64,000 bases of DNA, taken from contig JAFAAN010000083.1 of the NCBI GenBank assembly GCA_023426545.1, forward strand, positions 1 through 64,000, given 5' to 3'. Each line of letters begins with the position of its first letter. The stretch's first letter is position 1. A model generated the notes under the pieces. That model worked only from the letters and a program-made list of their open reading frames with translations, did not search any database and had not been told where the DNA came from. This document shows positions 27,077 to 35,546 of the stretch, one piece after another. Source of the stretch: Pseudomonadota bacterium. GTDB taxonomy: Bacteria > Myxococcota > Myxococcia > Myxococcales > Myxococcaceae. The position numbers and the translations under genes were made by a program.

Positions 27077-28303
27077 ATGATTCGCGCCCGTCCCGTCTCC
27101 GCCGAGCACCCCGAGGACCTGGTCCTGGCCTTCCGGCGCATGGGCCTGGACCCGGCGTCCCAGCCGGCGCTGCTGGAGGCGCTTTCCCATACGCGGCTGC
27201 TCCTCACGGGGCTGGGGCGTCAGGAGGAGGACTTCCTCCGGGCGCGCTGTGTCTCCGGCCCCGGTGCCCATCCTTCCTGGCTGCCGGGGGATGCCCGGGC
27301 CCGGCCTGGGACGGGCCTGCTGACGGGGCGCGCGGAGCAGTTCCAACGGCTGCTCTCGTCCGCGCGGGTGGATAGCCCTGGCCTCTCCTCGCTGGCGGCG
27401 GCGGTGGCGTCCGCGCTGGCCGCGGGCGCCGCGCCGCCGGCGTTGGTGCTGGGGGGGCGCCGCTTCGAATGGGGCGCGCGCACCCATGTCATGGGCGTGG
27501 TGAACGTGACGCCGGACAGCTTCTCGGATGGTGGGCGCTACCTCGGCGCGGAGGCCGCCATCGCCCATGGGCTCGCCCTGGCGGAAGCGGGCGCCGACCT
27601 GCTGGACGTGGGCGGCGAGTCCACCCGGCCGGGCTCCCTGCCCGTGAGCCCCGAGGCGGAGCTGGCCCGCGTGCTCCCCGTCATCGAGGGGCTGCGCGCG
27701 CGCACGTCCGTGCCGATTTCGGTGGATACCACCAAGGCGGAGGTGGCGCGCGAGGCGCTGCGAGCCGGCGCGCACCTCATCAACGACATCACTGGCTTCA
27801 GCGCCGATGCGGAGCTGCCCCGCGTGGTGGCCGAGGCCGGCGCCGCCTGTTGCCTGATGCACATCCAGGGTACGCCGGCGACGATGCAGCAGGCGCCGCG
27901 CTACGACGACCTCGTCGAGGACGTGCTGGCCTTCCTGGAGACCGCTGTCGCGCGCGCGGAGGCGGCGGGCATCGCCCGGGAGCGCATCCTGCTGGACCCG
28001 GGCATCGGCTTCGGGAAGACCTTCGAGCACAACCTCTACCTCTTGCGACGCCTGAACGAGCTGCGCGTGTTGGGCCTGCCGCTGTTGGTGGGGACCAGCC
28101 GCAAGGGCTTCCTCGGCCGGCTGGCGGGTGGCAAGCCCGCGGCCGAGCGGCTGGCCGCGACGCTGGGCTCCGTGGCCTCGATGGCCGCGCTGGGCGGCGC
28201 GGACGTGGTCCGAGTCCATGACGTTGCCGAGGCCCGTGATGCGCTGGCTGTCGCGGACGCCATCCGGCGCGCCGAGGACGGCGGGGCGCTCTACGCCCGG
28301 TAA
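27077..28303 (+). CDS. folP: Dihydropteroate synthase, with N-terminal extension
   Basis: Folate synthesis: joins p-aminobenzoate to dihydropterin pyrophosphate. DHPS begins at about residue 133 (HVMGVVNVTPDSFSDGG), with DVGGESTRPG, NDITGF, DPGIGFGKT and GTSRKGF following. The first ~130 residues have no counterpart in E. coli FolP and are of unknown function. ATG 27077 (CTGGAG upstream) was preferred to the GTG 48 bases earlier. 408 residues. Upstream of the glmM-tsaE run but with a separate promoter between. Confidence 0.92.
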   Translation: MIRARPVSAEHPEDLVLAFRRMGLDPASQPALLEALSHTRLLLTGLGRQEEDFLRARCVSGPGAHPSWLPGDARARPGTGLLTGRAEQFQRLLSSARVDSPGLSSLAAAVASALAAGAAPPALVLGGRRFEWGARTHVMGVVNVTPDSFSDGGRYLGAEAAIAHGLALAEAGADLLDVGGESTRPGSLPVSPEAELARVLPVIEGLRARTSVPISVDTTKAEVAREALRAGAHLINDITGFSADAELPRVVAEAGAACCLMHIQGTPATMQQAPRYDDLVEDVLAFLETAVARAEAAGIARERILLDPGIGFGKTFEHNLYLLRRLNELRVLGLPLLVGTSRKGFLGRLAGGKPAAERLAATLGSVASMAALGGADVVRVHDVAEARDALAVADAIRRAEDGGALYAR

Positions 28304-28409
28304 CAAGGTGTGGCCCTCCGCCCTCAGGGTGTGGCGCTGGAGGGGCCTGAAACCGCCATCTTCCGCTGGCTGCTTCCCGAGCCGCCGTGTATGGACGCGT
28401 GCGATTCGG

Positions 28410-28438
28410 TTGGTACTGATTTCGCAACCTCTTCTAGT
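28410..28438 (+). promoter_or_regulatory. Promoter upstream of glmM
   Basis: TTGGTA (28410-28415), a 17-base spacer, TCTAGT (28433-28438), in an AT-richer patch of the 273-bp folP-glmM gap. It would give a leader of about 130 bases. Confidence 0.45.
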
Positions 28439-28576
28439 CTGCGACGGCCTGCATGCCTGGGAGGTTGCCCGGGGAGCAGCGGGTTCCTAGCTTCGAGCCC
28501 GCATAGAGGGCGGGGTATAAGCCCCGACGTCGAGAGGCCGGCGCAGGCCCGGCGTGGGAAAGGCGGAGCGGCACAC

Positions 28577-29971
28577 ATGGCGTACAGGATGAACATGCCT
28601 CCCAAGGAGGCGCAGGCTTCCCAGAAGCTGTTCGGCACGGATGGCGTCCGAGGCAAGGCGAACGTCTATCCCATGACCGCCGAGGTCGCGATGCAGCTCG
28701 GGCGGGCGCTCGCGTTCCTCATCCGCAACGGGCCACACCGCCACCGCGTCATCGTGGGCAAGGACACGCGGCTCTCCGGCTACATGCTGGAGCAGGCGCT
28801 GGCCGCCGGTCTTACCTCCATGGGCGTGGACGTGGAGCTCGTGGGGCCGCTGCCGACGCCCGGCATCTCCAACCTCACCACCTCCATGCGGGCGGACGCG
28901 GGCGCGGTCATCTCCGCGTCCCACAACCCGTATGAGGACAACGGCATCAAGTTCTTCTGGCGCGACGGCTTCAAGCTGCCGGACGAGACGGAAGGGAAGA
29001 TCGAGGAGCTGGTGTCCAGCGGCTCCATCGACTCCATCCGCCCCACGGCCACGAAGATTGGCCGGGCGTTCCGCATGGAGGACGCGCGAGGCCGCTACAT
29101 CGTCTTCCTGAAGGCCACCTTCCCGCGCGAGCTGACGCTGGAGGGGATGACCATCGTCGTCGACTGCGCCAACGGCGCGGCCTACAAGACGGCGCCCTCC
29201 GTGCTGGAGGAGCTGGGCGCCAAGGTGATTGCGCTCGGCGTCCATCCGGACGGCAAGAACATCAACCACAAGTGCGGCGCGCTCTACCCGGAGAACCTGG
29301 CCAAGACGGTGGTGAAGCACGGCGCCCACCTGGGCATCGCCCTGGACGGCGACGCCGACCGGCTCATCGTCGTGGACGAGAAGGGCAAGGTCGTGGATGG
29401 CGACGCCATCATGGCCATCTGCACGGGCGAGCTGGTGGCCCGCAAGCAGCTCAAGAAGAAGATGCTGGTCTCCACGGTGATGAGCAACATCGGCCTGGAG
29501 CGCGCGGTGGCGCGCTGGGGCGTGAAGGTGGCTCGCACGCGCGTGGGCGACCGCTACGTCGTCGATGAGATGCGCCGCAACGGCTACAACCTGGGCGGCG
29601 AGCAGAGCGGCCACCTCATCTTCCTGGACCACACCACCACCGGCGACGGCACCCTGGCGGCGCTCCAGCTGCTGGCGGTGATGTGCCGGGCGGGCAAGCC
29701 GCTGAGCGAGCTGGCCTCCATCTTCGAGCCCGTGCCCCAGACGCTGCTGAACGTCGTCGTGAAGCAGAAGAAGGAGCTGGGCGAGCTGCCGACGGTGATG
29801 AAGGTCATCAAGCACGTGGAGCAGCGCCTGGGCAGCTCCGGCCGCGTGCTGGTGCGCTTCTCCGGCACCGAGCCCAAGGCCCGCGTCCTCATCGAGGGCG
29901 AGGACGCCGCCCGCAACCAGGCCTACGCGAAGGAAATCGCCGACGCCCTGTCCAAGGCCCTCGGCAACTGA
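28577..29971 (+). CDS. glmM: Phosphoglucosamine mutase
   Basis: Interconverts glucosamine-6-phosphate and -1-phosphate for peptidoglycan and LPS precursors. The phosphoserine is Ser115 in ISASHNP (112-118), LFGTDGVRG opens the protein at ~18, DGDADR near 259 binds the metal, and RFSGTEPKARV near 428 is the phosphate loop. 464 residues. ATG 28577 chosen; the ORF extends upstream through the promoter region, which is not coding. First gene of a run with pdxJ, acpS, nnr and tsaE. Confidence 0.95.
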   Translation: MAYRMNMPPKEAQASQKLFGTDGVRGKANVYPMTAEVAMQLGRALAFLIRNGPHRHRVIVGKDTRLSGYMLEQALAAGLTSMGVDVELVGPLPTPGISNLTTSMRADAGAVISASHNPYEDNGIKFFWRDGFKLPDETEGKIEELVSSGSIDSIRPTATKIGRAFRMEDARGRYIVFLKATFPRELTLEGMTIVVDCANGAAYKTAPSVLEELGAKVIALGVHPDGKNINHKCGALYPENLAKTVVKHGAHLGIALDGDADRLIVVDEKGKVVDGDAIMAICTGELVARKQLKKKMLVSTVMSNIGLERAVARWGVKVARTRVGDRYVVDEMRRNGYNLGGEQSGHLIFLDHTTTGDGTLAALQLLAVMCRAGKPLSELASIFEPVPQTLLNVVVKQKKELGELPTVMKVIKHVEQRLGSSGRVLVRFSGTEPKARVLIEGEDAARNQAYAKEIADALSKALGN

Positions 29972-30081
29972 GGCGGACAGCGCTCGGCGGTTGACTTCCG
30001 GACGCCGGCAGCGACAAGAAGGGCCGGCGCGCACCGGGGGCCCCCACAATCCCACGGCCGCGCACGAGTGAGGTGCGGTCG

Positions 30082-30807
30082 ATGGGACAGCGACTGGGTG
30101 TCAACGTGGACCATGTGGCGACGCTGCGTCAGGCGCGGCGCACCACGTATCCGGATCCGGTGACGGCCGCGGCCCTGGCGGAGCTGGCCGGCGCGCAGCA
30201 GATCACCATCCACCTGCGCGAGGACCGGCGCCATATCCAGGACCGGGACCTGCGCATCCTCCGTGAGACGGTGCAGACGCTCCTGAACCTGGAGATGGCC
30301 GCCACCGCGGAGATGGTGAAGATTGCCTACGAGCACAAGCCGGACGTGGTGACGCTGGTGCCCGAGCGCCGCGAGGAGCTCACCACGGAGGGCGGCCTGG
30401 AGGTCGCCAACCAGCGCGAGCACATCGCGAAGATCATCAAGAACCTCAAGGACGGTGAGATTGGCGTCTCGCTGTTCATCGACCCGGACCTGGACCAGGT
30501 GCGGGCGGCGCACAAGGTGAACGCGGACCGCATCGAGCTGCACACCGGCCGCTACTGCGAGGCGCGCAACGAGAAGGAGCGCGCCCGGGAGCTGGCGCGC
30601 ATCATCGACGCGGCCAAGGCGGGCACCAAGCTGGGCCTGGGCGTGGCCGCGGGCCACGGGCTCAACTACGACAACGTGCAGCCGATTGCCCGCATCTCGG
30701 AGATCGACGAGCTGAACATCGGGCACGCCATCGTCGGGCGCGCGGTGCTGGTGGGCTTCGAGCGGGCCGTGCGCGAGATGCTCGAGCTGATGCGCAACCC
30801 GGGGTAG
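30082..30807 (+). CDS. pdxJ: Pyridoxine 5'-phosphate synthase
   Basis: Makes pyridoxine 5'-phosphate from 1-deoxyxylulose 5-phosphate and 3-amino-2-oxopropyl phosphate. Complete 241-residue barrel: LGVNVDHVATLRQARRT, ITIHLREDRRHIQDRD, TLVPERREELTTEGG, ELHTGRYC and GVAAGHGLNYDN are the family's hallmarks. ATG 30082 is chosen over an in-frame GTG three codons upstream. Six bases before acpS. Confidence 0.96.
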   Translation: MGQRLGVNVDHVATLRQARRTTYPDPVTAAALAELAGAQQITIHLREDRRHIQDRDLRILRETVQTLLNLEMAATAEMVKIAYEHKPDVVTLVPERREELTTEGGLEVANQREHIAKIIKNLKDGEIGVSLFIDPDLDQVRAAHKVNADRIELHTGRYCEARNEKERARELARIIDAAKAGTKLGLGVAAGHGLNYDNVQPIARISEIDELNIGHAIVGRAVLVGFERAVREMLELMRNPG

Positions 30808-30813
30808 GCCGCC

Positions 30814-31194
30814 ATGGGAATCCGGGGCCTGGGGCTGGACATCTGTTCCATCTCCCGCATCCAGCGCATCCTGGACGGGCCTCGCGCCGAGCCCTTCCTG
30901 AACCGCGTCTACACCGAGGCGGAGCGGGAACTCTGTGGCCGGCGCAGTGACGCCGCCAGCGCCTTCGCCGCGCGCTTCGCGGCCAAGGAGGCGCTGGTGA
31001 AGGCGCTGGGCGCGCCGCCGGGCATCCGCTGGAAGGACATGGAGGTCCGGCGGGACGGCGGAGCGCCCTATTTCGCACTGTCGGGCGTGGCGCTGGAGGT
31101 CATGGAGGCGCGAGGGCTGGAGGCCTTCCTCGCGTTGACCCACGATGCGGACGTCGCCGCCGCCACGGTGGTGCTCCAGAGCAAAGGGGAGTGA
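30814..31194 (+). CDS. acpS: Holo-[acyl-carrier-protein] synthase
   Basis: Transfers phosphopantetheine from CoA to ACP. Asp9 in GLGLDI and the helix FAARFAAKEALVKALG with its Glu are the magnesium-binding pair. 126 residues, usual size. Cotranscription with pdxJ is common in proteobacteria and is seen here (6-base gap). Confidence 0.95.
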   Translation: MGIRGLGLDICSISRIQRILDGPRAEPFLNRVYTEAERELCGRRSDAASAFAARFAAKEALVKALGAPPGIRWKDMEVRRDGGAPYFALSGVALEVMEARGLEAFLALTHDADVAAATVVLQSKGE

Positions 31195-31198
31195 AGCC

Positions 31199-32734
31199 AT
31201 GCTGCGAGTCCTCACCGCCGCCCAGATGCGTCAGGTCGAGCAGTCCGCCGAGGCCCGGCACGGCATGCCCTCCGCGCTGCTGATGGAGAACGCGGGCCGC
31301 GGGCTGGCGGAGGTGGCCCGGGGGCTCGCCTCCCCGGACGGGCGCTTCGTGGTGGTGGCTGGACCGGGCAACAACGGCGGGGATGGGCTGGTGGCCGCCC
31401 GCTTCCTCCGGGAGGGCGGCGCCTGCGTGTCCGTGGTGCTGGTGGGCGACGCCGCGAAGCTGACGCCGGAGGCGCGCCGGAACGCGGAGGCGCTGAAGGG
31501 CTTCGGCGTGACGCCTCGCGCGCTGGCGGAGGTGGCGCCGGCCGGGCGCGGCGACGTGGTGGTGGACGCGCTCTTCGGGACCGGCCTGAGCCGCGCTCCC
31601 GCGGGGGCCTTCGCGGACGCGGTGTCGGCGATTCGCGTCTGGCGGTCGGCTGGCGCGAAGGTGGTGGCGGCGGATGTCCCCTCTGGTCTCCAGAGCGACA
31701 CCGGGGAGCCCTTCTCCCCGTGCGTGGAGGCGGACGCCACCGTGTCCTTTGGCTTCCTGAAGCCCGGGCAGGTCCTGGCGCCCGGCGCCTCGTTGTGTGG
31801 GCGCGTGCACCGGGTGGACATCGGCATGGGGAGCGAGGCCGCGAAGGAGGTCTCCGGGGCCGAGCTCTTCGTGGTGGAGGAGGCGGACGCTCGCCGCACG
31901 CTGCCGGTGCGCCCGCCGGACTCGCACAAGGGCACCTTCGGGCACGTCCTGGTGGTGGCGGGCAGCCGGGGGAAGACGGGCGCCGCGGCCCTGGTGGCGA
32001 AGGCGGCGCTGCGCTCGGGCGCGGGGCTCGCCACGGTGGCCGCGCGCGCGGATGCGCTGGACACCATCCAGGCCCACTCGGCGGAGATCATGGGCATCCC
32101 GCTGGAGGGCTCAGGGCCGCTGGGACTGGGAGACCTGGACGCCCTGGTGGCGGCGGCGGAAGGGAAGGATGCGCTCGTCATCGGGCCGGGGATTCCCCGT
32201 GGCCCCGAGACGGAGGCGCTGCTGGGCGAGCTGCTGTCCCGCGTGGACGTGCCCGCCGTGCTGGACGCGGACGCGCTCAACGCCGTGGCCGCGGACCTGT
32301 CGGTGCTTCAGCGGGCGAAGGGGCCGGTGGTGCTGACGCCGCACCCGGGCGAGATGGCGCGGCTGACGGGAAGGTCGACGAAGGAGGTCCAGGCGCACCG
32401 GCTGGACGTGGCGCGGCAGGTGGCGACCGGGCTGAAGGTGACGGTGGTGCTCAAGGGCGACCGGACGCTGACGAGCGACCCGGACGGGCGCGTGTACGTC
32501 AACACCACGGGCAACCCGGGCATGGCGACGGGCGGCTCGGGGGATGTGCTGGCGGGAATCTGCGGCGCGTTCCTGGCCCAGTCGTTTCCACTGCCCGCGG
32601 CCATCTGGGCGGCGGTGTATGCGCATGGGCTCGCGGGCGATCTGGCGGTTGCGAAGCGCGGGCGGCTGGGGCTGGTCGCGGGAGACATCGTGGAGCAGGG
32701 ACTGTGCGAGGTTTGGAGCCGGTGGGAACGATGA
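31199..32734 (+). CDS. nnr: Bifunctional NAD(P)HX epimerase/dehydratase
   Basis: Repairs hydrated NAD(P)H. N-terminal YjeF epimerase domain (to about 215): MENAGRGLAEVA, VVAGPGNNGGDGLVAARFL. C-terminal ADP-dependent dehydratase domain (about 235-510): GTFGHVLVVAGSRGKTGAA, VIGPGIP, LTPHPGEMARL, NPGMATGGSGDVLAG. 511 residues. ATG 31199 lies 4 bases after the acpS stop; the longer ORF start lies inside acpS. Its TGA overlaps the tsaE ATG. Confidence 0.94.
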   Translation: MLRVLTAAQMRQVEQSAEARHGMPSALLMENAGRGLAEVARGLASPDGRFVVVAGPGNNGGDGLVAARFLREGGACVSVVLVGDAAKLTPEARRNAEALKGFGVTPRALAEVAPAGRGDVVVDALFGTGLSRAPAGAFADAVSAIRVWRSAGAKVVAADVPSGLQSDTGEPFSPCVEADATVSFGFLKPGQVLAPGASLCGRVHRVDIGMGSEAAKEVSGAELFVVEEADARRTLPVRPPDSHKGTFGHVLVVAGSRGKTGAAALVAKAALRSGAGLATVAARADALDTIQAHSAEIMGIPLEGSGPLGLGDLDALVAAAEGKDALVIGPGIPRGPETEALLGELLSRVDVPAVLDADALNAVAADLSVLQRAKGPVVLTPHPGEMARLTGRSTKEVQAHRLDVARQVATGLKVTVVLKGDRTLTSDPDGRVYVNTTGNPGMATGGSGDVLAGICGAFLAQSFPLPAAIWAAVYAHGLAGDLAVAKRGRLGLVAGDIVEQGLCEVWSRWER

Positions 32735-33216
32735 GTGACGAGACGCCGGCGGCGCGGGTCCGGACGGTCCGGCTGGAGTCGCCCGAAGAGACGCACCGGC
32801 TGGGCGCGCGGCTGGGCGCGTTGCTGGAGCCCGGTGACTTCGTGGGGCTGATTGGCAACCTGGGCGCGGGCAAGACGCACCTGGTGCGGGGCGTGGCGGA
32901 GGGCGCGCGGGTGCCTCGGTCGGAGGTGGCGAGCCCCACCTTCGCAATCGTCTACCCGTACTCCGGGCGCATCCCGCTGTACCACGCGGACCTGTACCGG
33001 CTGACGGACTACGACGACCTGTACGCCACGGGCTTCCTGGACCTGGAGGGCACCGAGAGCGCGATGCTGGTGGAGTGGCTGGACAAGATTCCGCAGGCCG
33101 CGCCCCGCGATTACCTGCGCGTCACGCTGAAGCACGCGGGCGGCGAGGCCCGCGAGCTGACGGCGGAGGCGTTTGGCGCGCGGCCCGCGGCATTGCTCGA
33201 CGCGTGGATGCCCTGA
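32731..33216 (+). CDS. tsaE: tRNA t6A37 modification ATPase TsaE
   Basis: Partner of TsaB/TsaD in threonylcarbamoylation of tRNAs reading ANN codons. Walker A GNLGAGKTHL is near residues 41-50, ASPTFAIV and LYHADLYRL follow, with the family's LVEWLDK box near 112. 161 residues. ATGA overlap with nnr. Ends 14 bases from the convergent amidotransferase gene. Confidence 0.93.
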   Translation: MSDETPAARVRTVRLESPEETHRLGARLGALLEPGDFVGLIGNLGAGKTHLVRGVAEGARVPRSEVASPTFAIVYPYSGRIPLYHADLYRLTDYDDLYATGFLDLEGTESAMLVEWLDKIPQAAPRDYLRVTLKHAGGEARELTAEAFGARPAALLDAWMP

Positions 33217-33230
33217 CGCGCCGCCGGGGC

Positions 33231-34094
33231 TCAAGCCACGCTGAACGCTGTGCCCGGCGCCACGGGCGCGAAGAGGTTGGTGCCGGCGAGGTCCAGCACG
33301 CGCCATCGGTGGAACACGAGGTTCGCATCCACGCCGATGATGTCCTCCTCCGGCACCGGCGCCCAGTACGGCCCGCCGCACAGTGACTCGCTGGCGACCA
33401 CGAGCTGCTCCAGCTTCGTCCCCGGCGCGGGCAGCGTGGAGAGCGCGTTGCGCGTGCGGTCCGTGGACACGAACAGCGTGCGGTGGCGGCGCGTGGCCAC
33501 CATCGCCTCGCCGTCGGACACGAGGAAGTTCATCGCCGAGCGGTCGTCCTGTCCCGGCACGTCCGTGATGGCCGCCACCAGCGACATCGTCTCCGCCAGC
33601 GCCCGGGCGACCGCCTCCACGGGGGCCTGCCGGTCAATCGGGTGCCGGGCCGCCAGGCGGGTGAGGAACAGGTAGAAGCAGCGCTCGCTGTCCGTGGTGC
33701 CCTTGATGTTCGTGCGGAGGCTCGGGCAGATGAGCGCCTCCACGGCCGCCCGGTGCCTCGCGAACTCGCGCACCGTGCCGTTGTGCACGAACGACCAGCG
33801 GCCGTGCAGGAAGGGGTGCGAGTTGCGCAGCTCCACCGCGCCCACGGAGGCGAGCCGGATGTGCGCCACCACCGTGTGTGAGGACACGCGGCTGCTCACC
33901 CGCTCGAAGTCCGGATCGCTGTGCGCCGGCCCCACACCGTGGGCCACCACCGGTGACGGTTCGACTCCATAGGAGGCGATTCCCCACCCATCCTTGTGTT
34001 CGCGCGACTGGATGAGGAGCGAGTTCTTCTCTGTCACCAGGGCGGGGTGGACGGCAGTGGGAATCGCTGAACGAAATCCAAATAGTCGGCACAT
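33231..34094 (-). CDS. Class II glutamine amidotransferase
   Basis: 287 residues. The catalytic Cys is Cys2 after Met removal (M-C-R-L-F-G-F). SREHKDGWGIA, VAHIRLASVG and the NSHPF/VHNGTV boxes mark the glutaminase fold of the YafJ/EgtC-like group. There is no synthase domain, so it must act with another protein or as a glutaminase. Physiological role unknown. Lies 90 bases after hutI, but the link is unclear. Confidence 0.85.
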   Translation of the reverse strand: MCRLFGFRSAIPTAVHPALVTEKNSLLIQSREHKDGWGIASYGVEPSPVVAHGVGPAHSDPDFERVSSRVSSHTVVAHIRLASVGAVELRNSHPFLHGRWSFVHNGTVREFARHRAAVEALICPSLRTNIKGTTDSERCFYLFLTRLAARHPIDRQAPVEAVARALAETMSLVAAITDVPGQDDRSAMNFLVSDGEAMVATRRHRTLFVSTDRTRNALSTLPAPGTKLEQLVVASESLCGGPYWAPVPEEDIIGVDANLVFHRWRVLDLAGTNLFAPVAPGTAFSVA

Positions 34095-34184
34095 GGCTGG
34101 TGACGAATACTCCTAACGTCCGGCCCTGACGGATGTCGTCCCGTCTTTACTCATCCTGCGTCGGCAGGTCTCTGCGACGCCGGT

Positions 34185-35450
34185 TCACGCGCATCCTTCC
34201 ATCGGCTGCCGGACATGGATGCGTCCGGTCTTCACCACGACCCGCGCGTGTGTGACTCCTAGATGGTAGGGCAGATGACGGTACGAAGCACAGCTGAAGA
34301 CCACCAGGTCGGCCGGGTCGCCCACGGACAGCCTGCCATGCCGTTGCAGCCCCAATGACAACGCGGCGCCCCGAGTGGCTCCCCAGTACGCCTCGGCAGC
34401 CGTGAGCCCGTTCTCCAGGCATGCGAGCCCCAGCGCCAGGGCCGTGTTTTCGCTCATGGCGGAGCCGGGATTGACGTTGGTGCCCAAAGCAATGTTGAGC
34501 CCCGCATCGCGGATGCGGCGGCCGGGCGCATAGGGCCGCATGCGCAGGAACAGCGTGGACGTAGGCACCAGCACCGCCGTGACGTTCGCCGCCGCGAGCG
34601 CCTGGAGCCCGGCGTCCGTCACCTGCTCGAGGTGGTCGGCGGTGGCGGCGCCCAGCTCCGCCGCCAGCTCGGACGCGCCGAAAGCGGTGAGCTGGTCCGC
34701 GTGCAGCCTCGGCGTCATGCCCAGCGCCTTGCCCGCGTTCAGGATGCGGCGCGCCTCGTCCACGGTGAAGGCGCTGTCCTCCACGAAGACGTCGCAGAAG
34801 CGCGCCAGGCCCTCCCGCGCGACGGCGGGGAGGATTTCGTCGATGCACAGCCGCACGTAGTCCTCGCGCCGGCTGCGGTACTCCTCGGGGAGCGCGTGCG
34901 CGCACAGCAGCGTGGGCACCAACTCCAGCGGGGTGAGCGTGCCGAGCCGCCGCACCGCGCGCAGCATCTTCAGCTCCGTCTCCAGGTTCAGGCCGTAGCC
35001 GCTCTTCACCTCCGCCGTCGTCACGCCCTGCGCCAGCAGGCGCTTCGCGCGGGGCAGCGCGAGCCGCACCAGCTCCTCCTCGCTGGCGGCCCGCGTGGCC
35101 CGGACCGTGCCCGCGATGCCGCCGCCCGCCTTGGCAATCTCCAGGTAGGTGGCGCCCTGGTTGCGCAGGTCGAACTCCGCCGAGCGCTCCCCCGCGAAGA
35201 CGAGGTGCGTGTGCGGGTCCACGAAGCCCGGTCCGACGAAGCCGCCCTCGGCGTCCACCACCTCCGTCCGCGGGCCCACCGCGCCCGCGGGCAGCTCGGC
35301 CTCCGGCCCGACGTAGGCGATGCGGCCGCCGCTCACGCCCACCACGGCACCCGGCCGCGGCGTGAGCGCGTCCTCCGCGCGCTCGCGGTGTGTCCCTTCC
35401 ACCGTGAGCACCTCCGAGGTGTTCCGAACCAGCAGCTCCAACACGTCCAT
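34185..35450 (-). CDS. hutI: Imidazolonepropionase
   Basis: Third step of histidine degradation: hydrolyses imidazolonepropionate to N-formimino-glutamate. Amidohydrolase fold with metal pair H-x-H in DPHTHLVFAG (about 77-86), GITTAEVKSGYGLN-like region at ~160-175, DQLTAFG at ~248, and NPGSA-MSEN near 330. 421 residues, usual. Follows hutU by 96 bases on the same strand. No hutH or hutG lies in the window. Confidence 0.94.
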   Translation of the reverse strand: MDVLELLVRNTSEVLTVEGTHRERAEDALTPRPGAVVGVSGGRIAYVGPEAELPAGAVGPRTEVVDAEGGFVGPGFVDPHTHLVFAGERSAEFDLRNQGATYLEIAKAGGGIAGTVRATRAASEEELVRLALPRAKRLLAQGVTTAEVKSGYGLNLETELKMLRAVRRLGTLTPLELVPTLLCAHALPEEYRSRREDYVRLCIDEILPAVAREGLARFCDVFVEDSAFTVDEARRILNAGKALGMTPRLHADQLTAFGASELAAELGAATADHLEQVTDAGLQALAAANVTAVLVPTSTLFLRMRPYAPGRRIRDAGLNIALGTNVNPGSAMSENTALALGLACLENGLTAAEAYWGATRGAALSLGLQRHGRLSVGDPADLVVFSCASYRHLPYHLGVTHARVVVKTGRIHVRQPMEGCA

Positions 35451-35546
35451 GCCTCAACGACCTCCGTGAACCCCCCAGGATGGGGATGGACCCGCTCAGC
35501 GCCTTGCCGACCTACGCCCGGCCGAAGTCGCCGGACAGCTCCTGGC

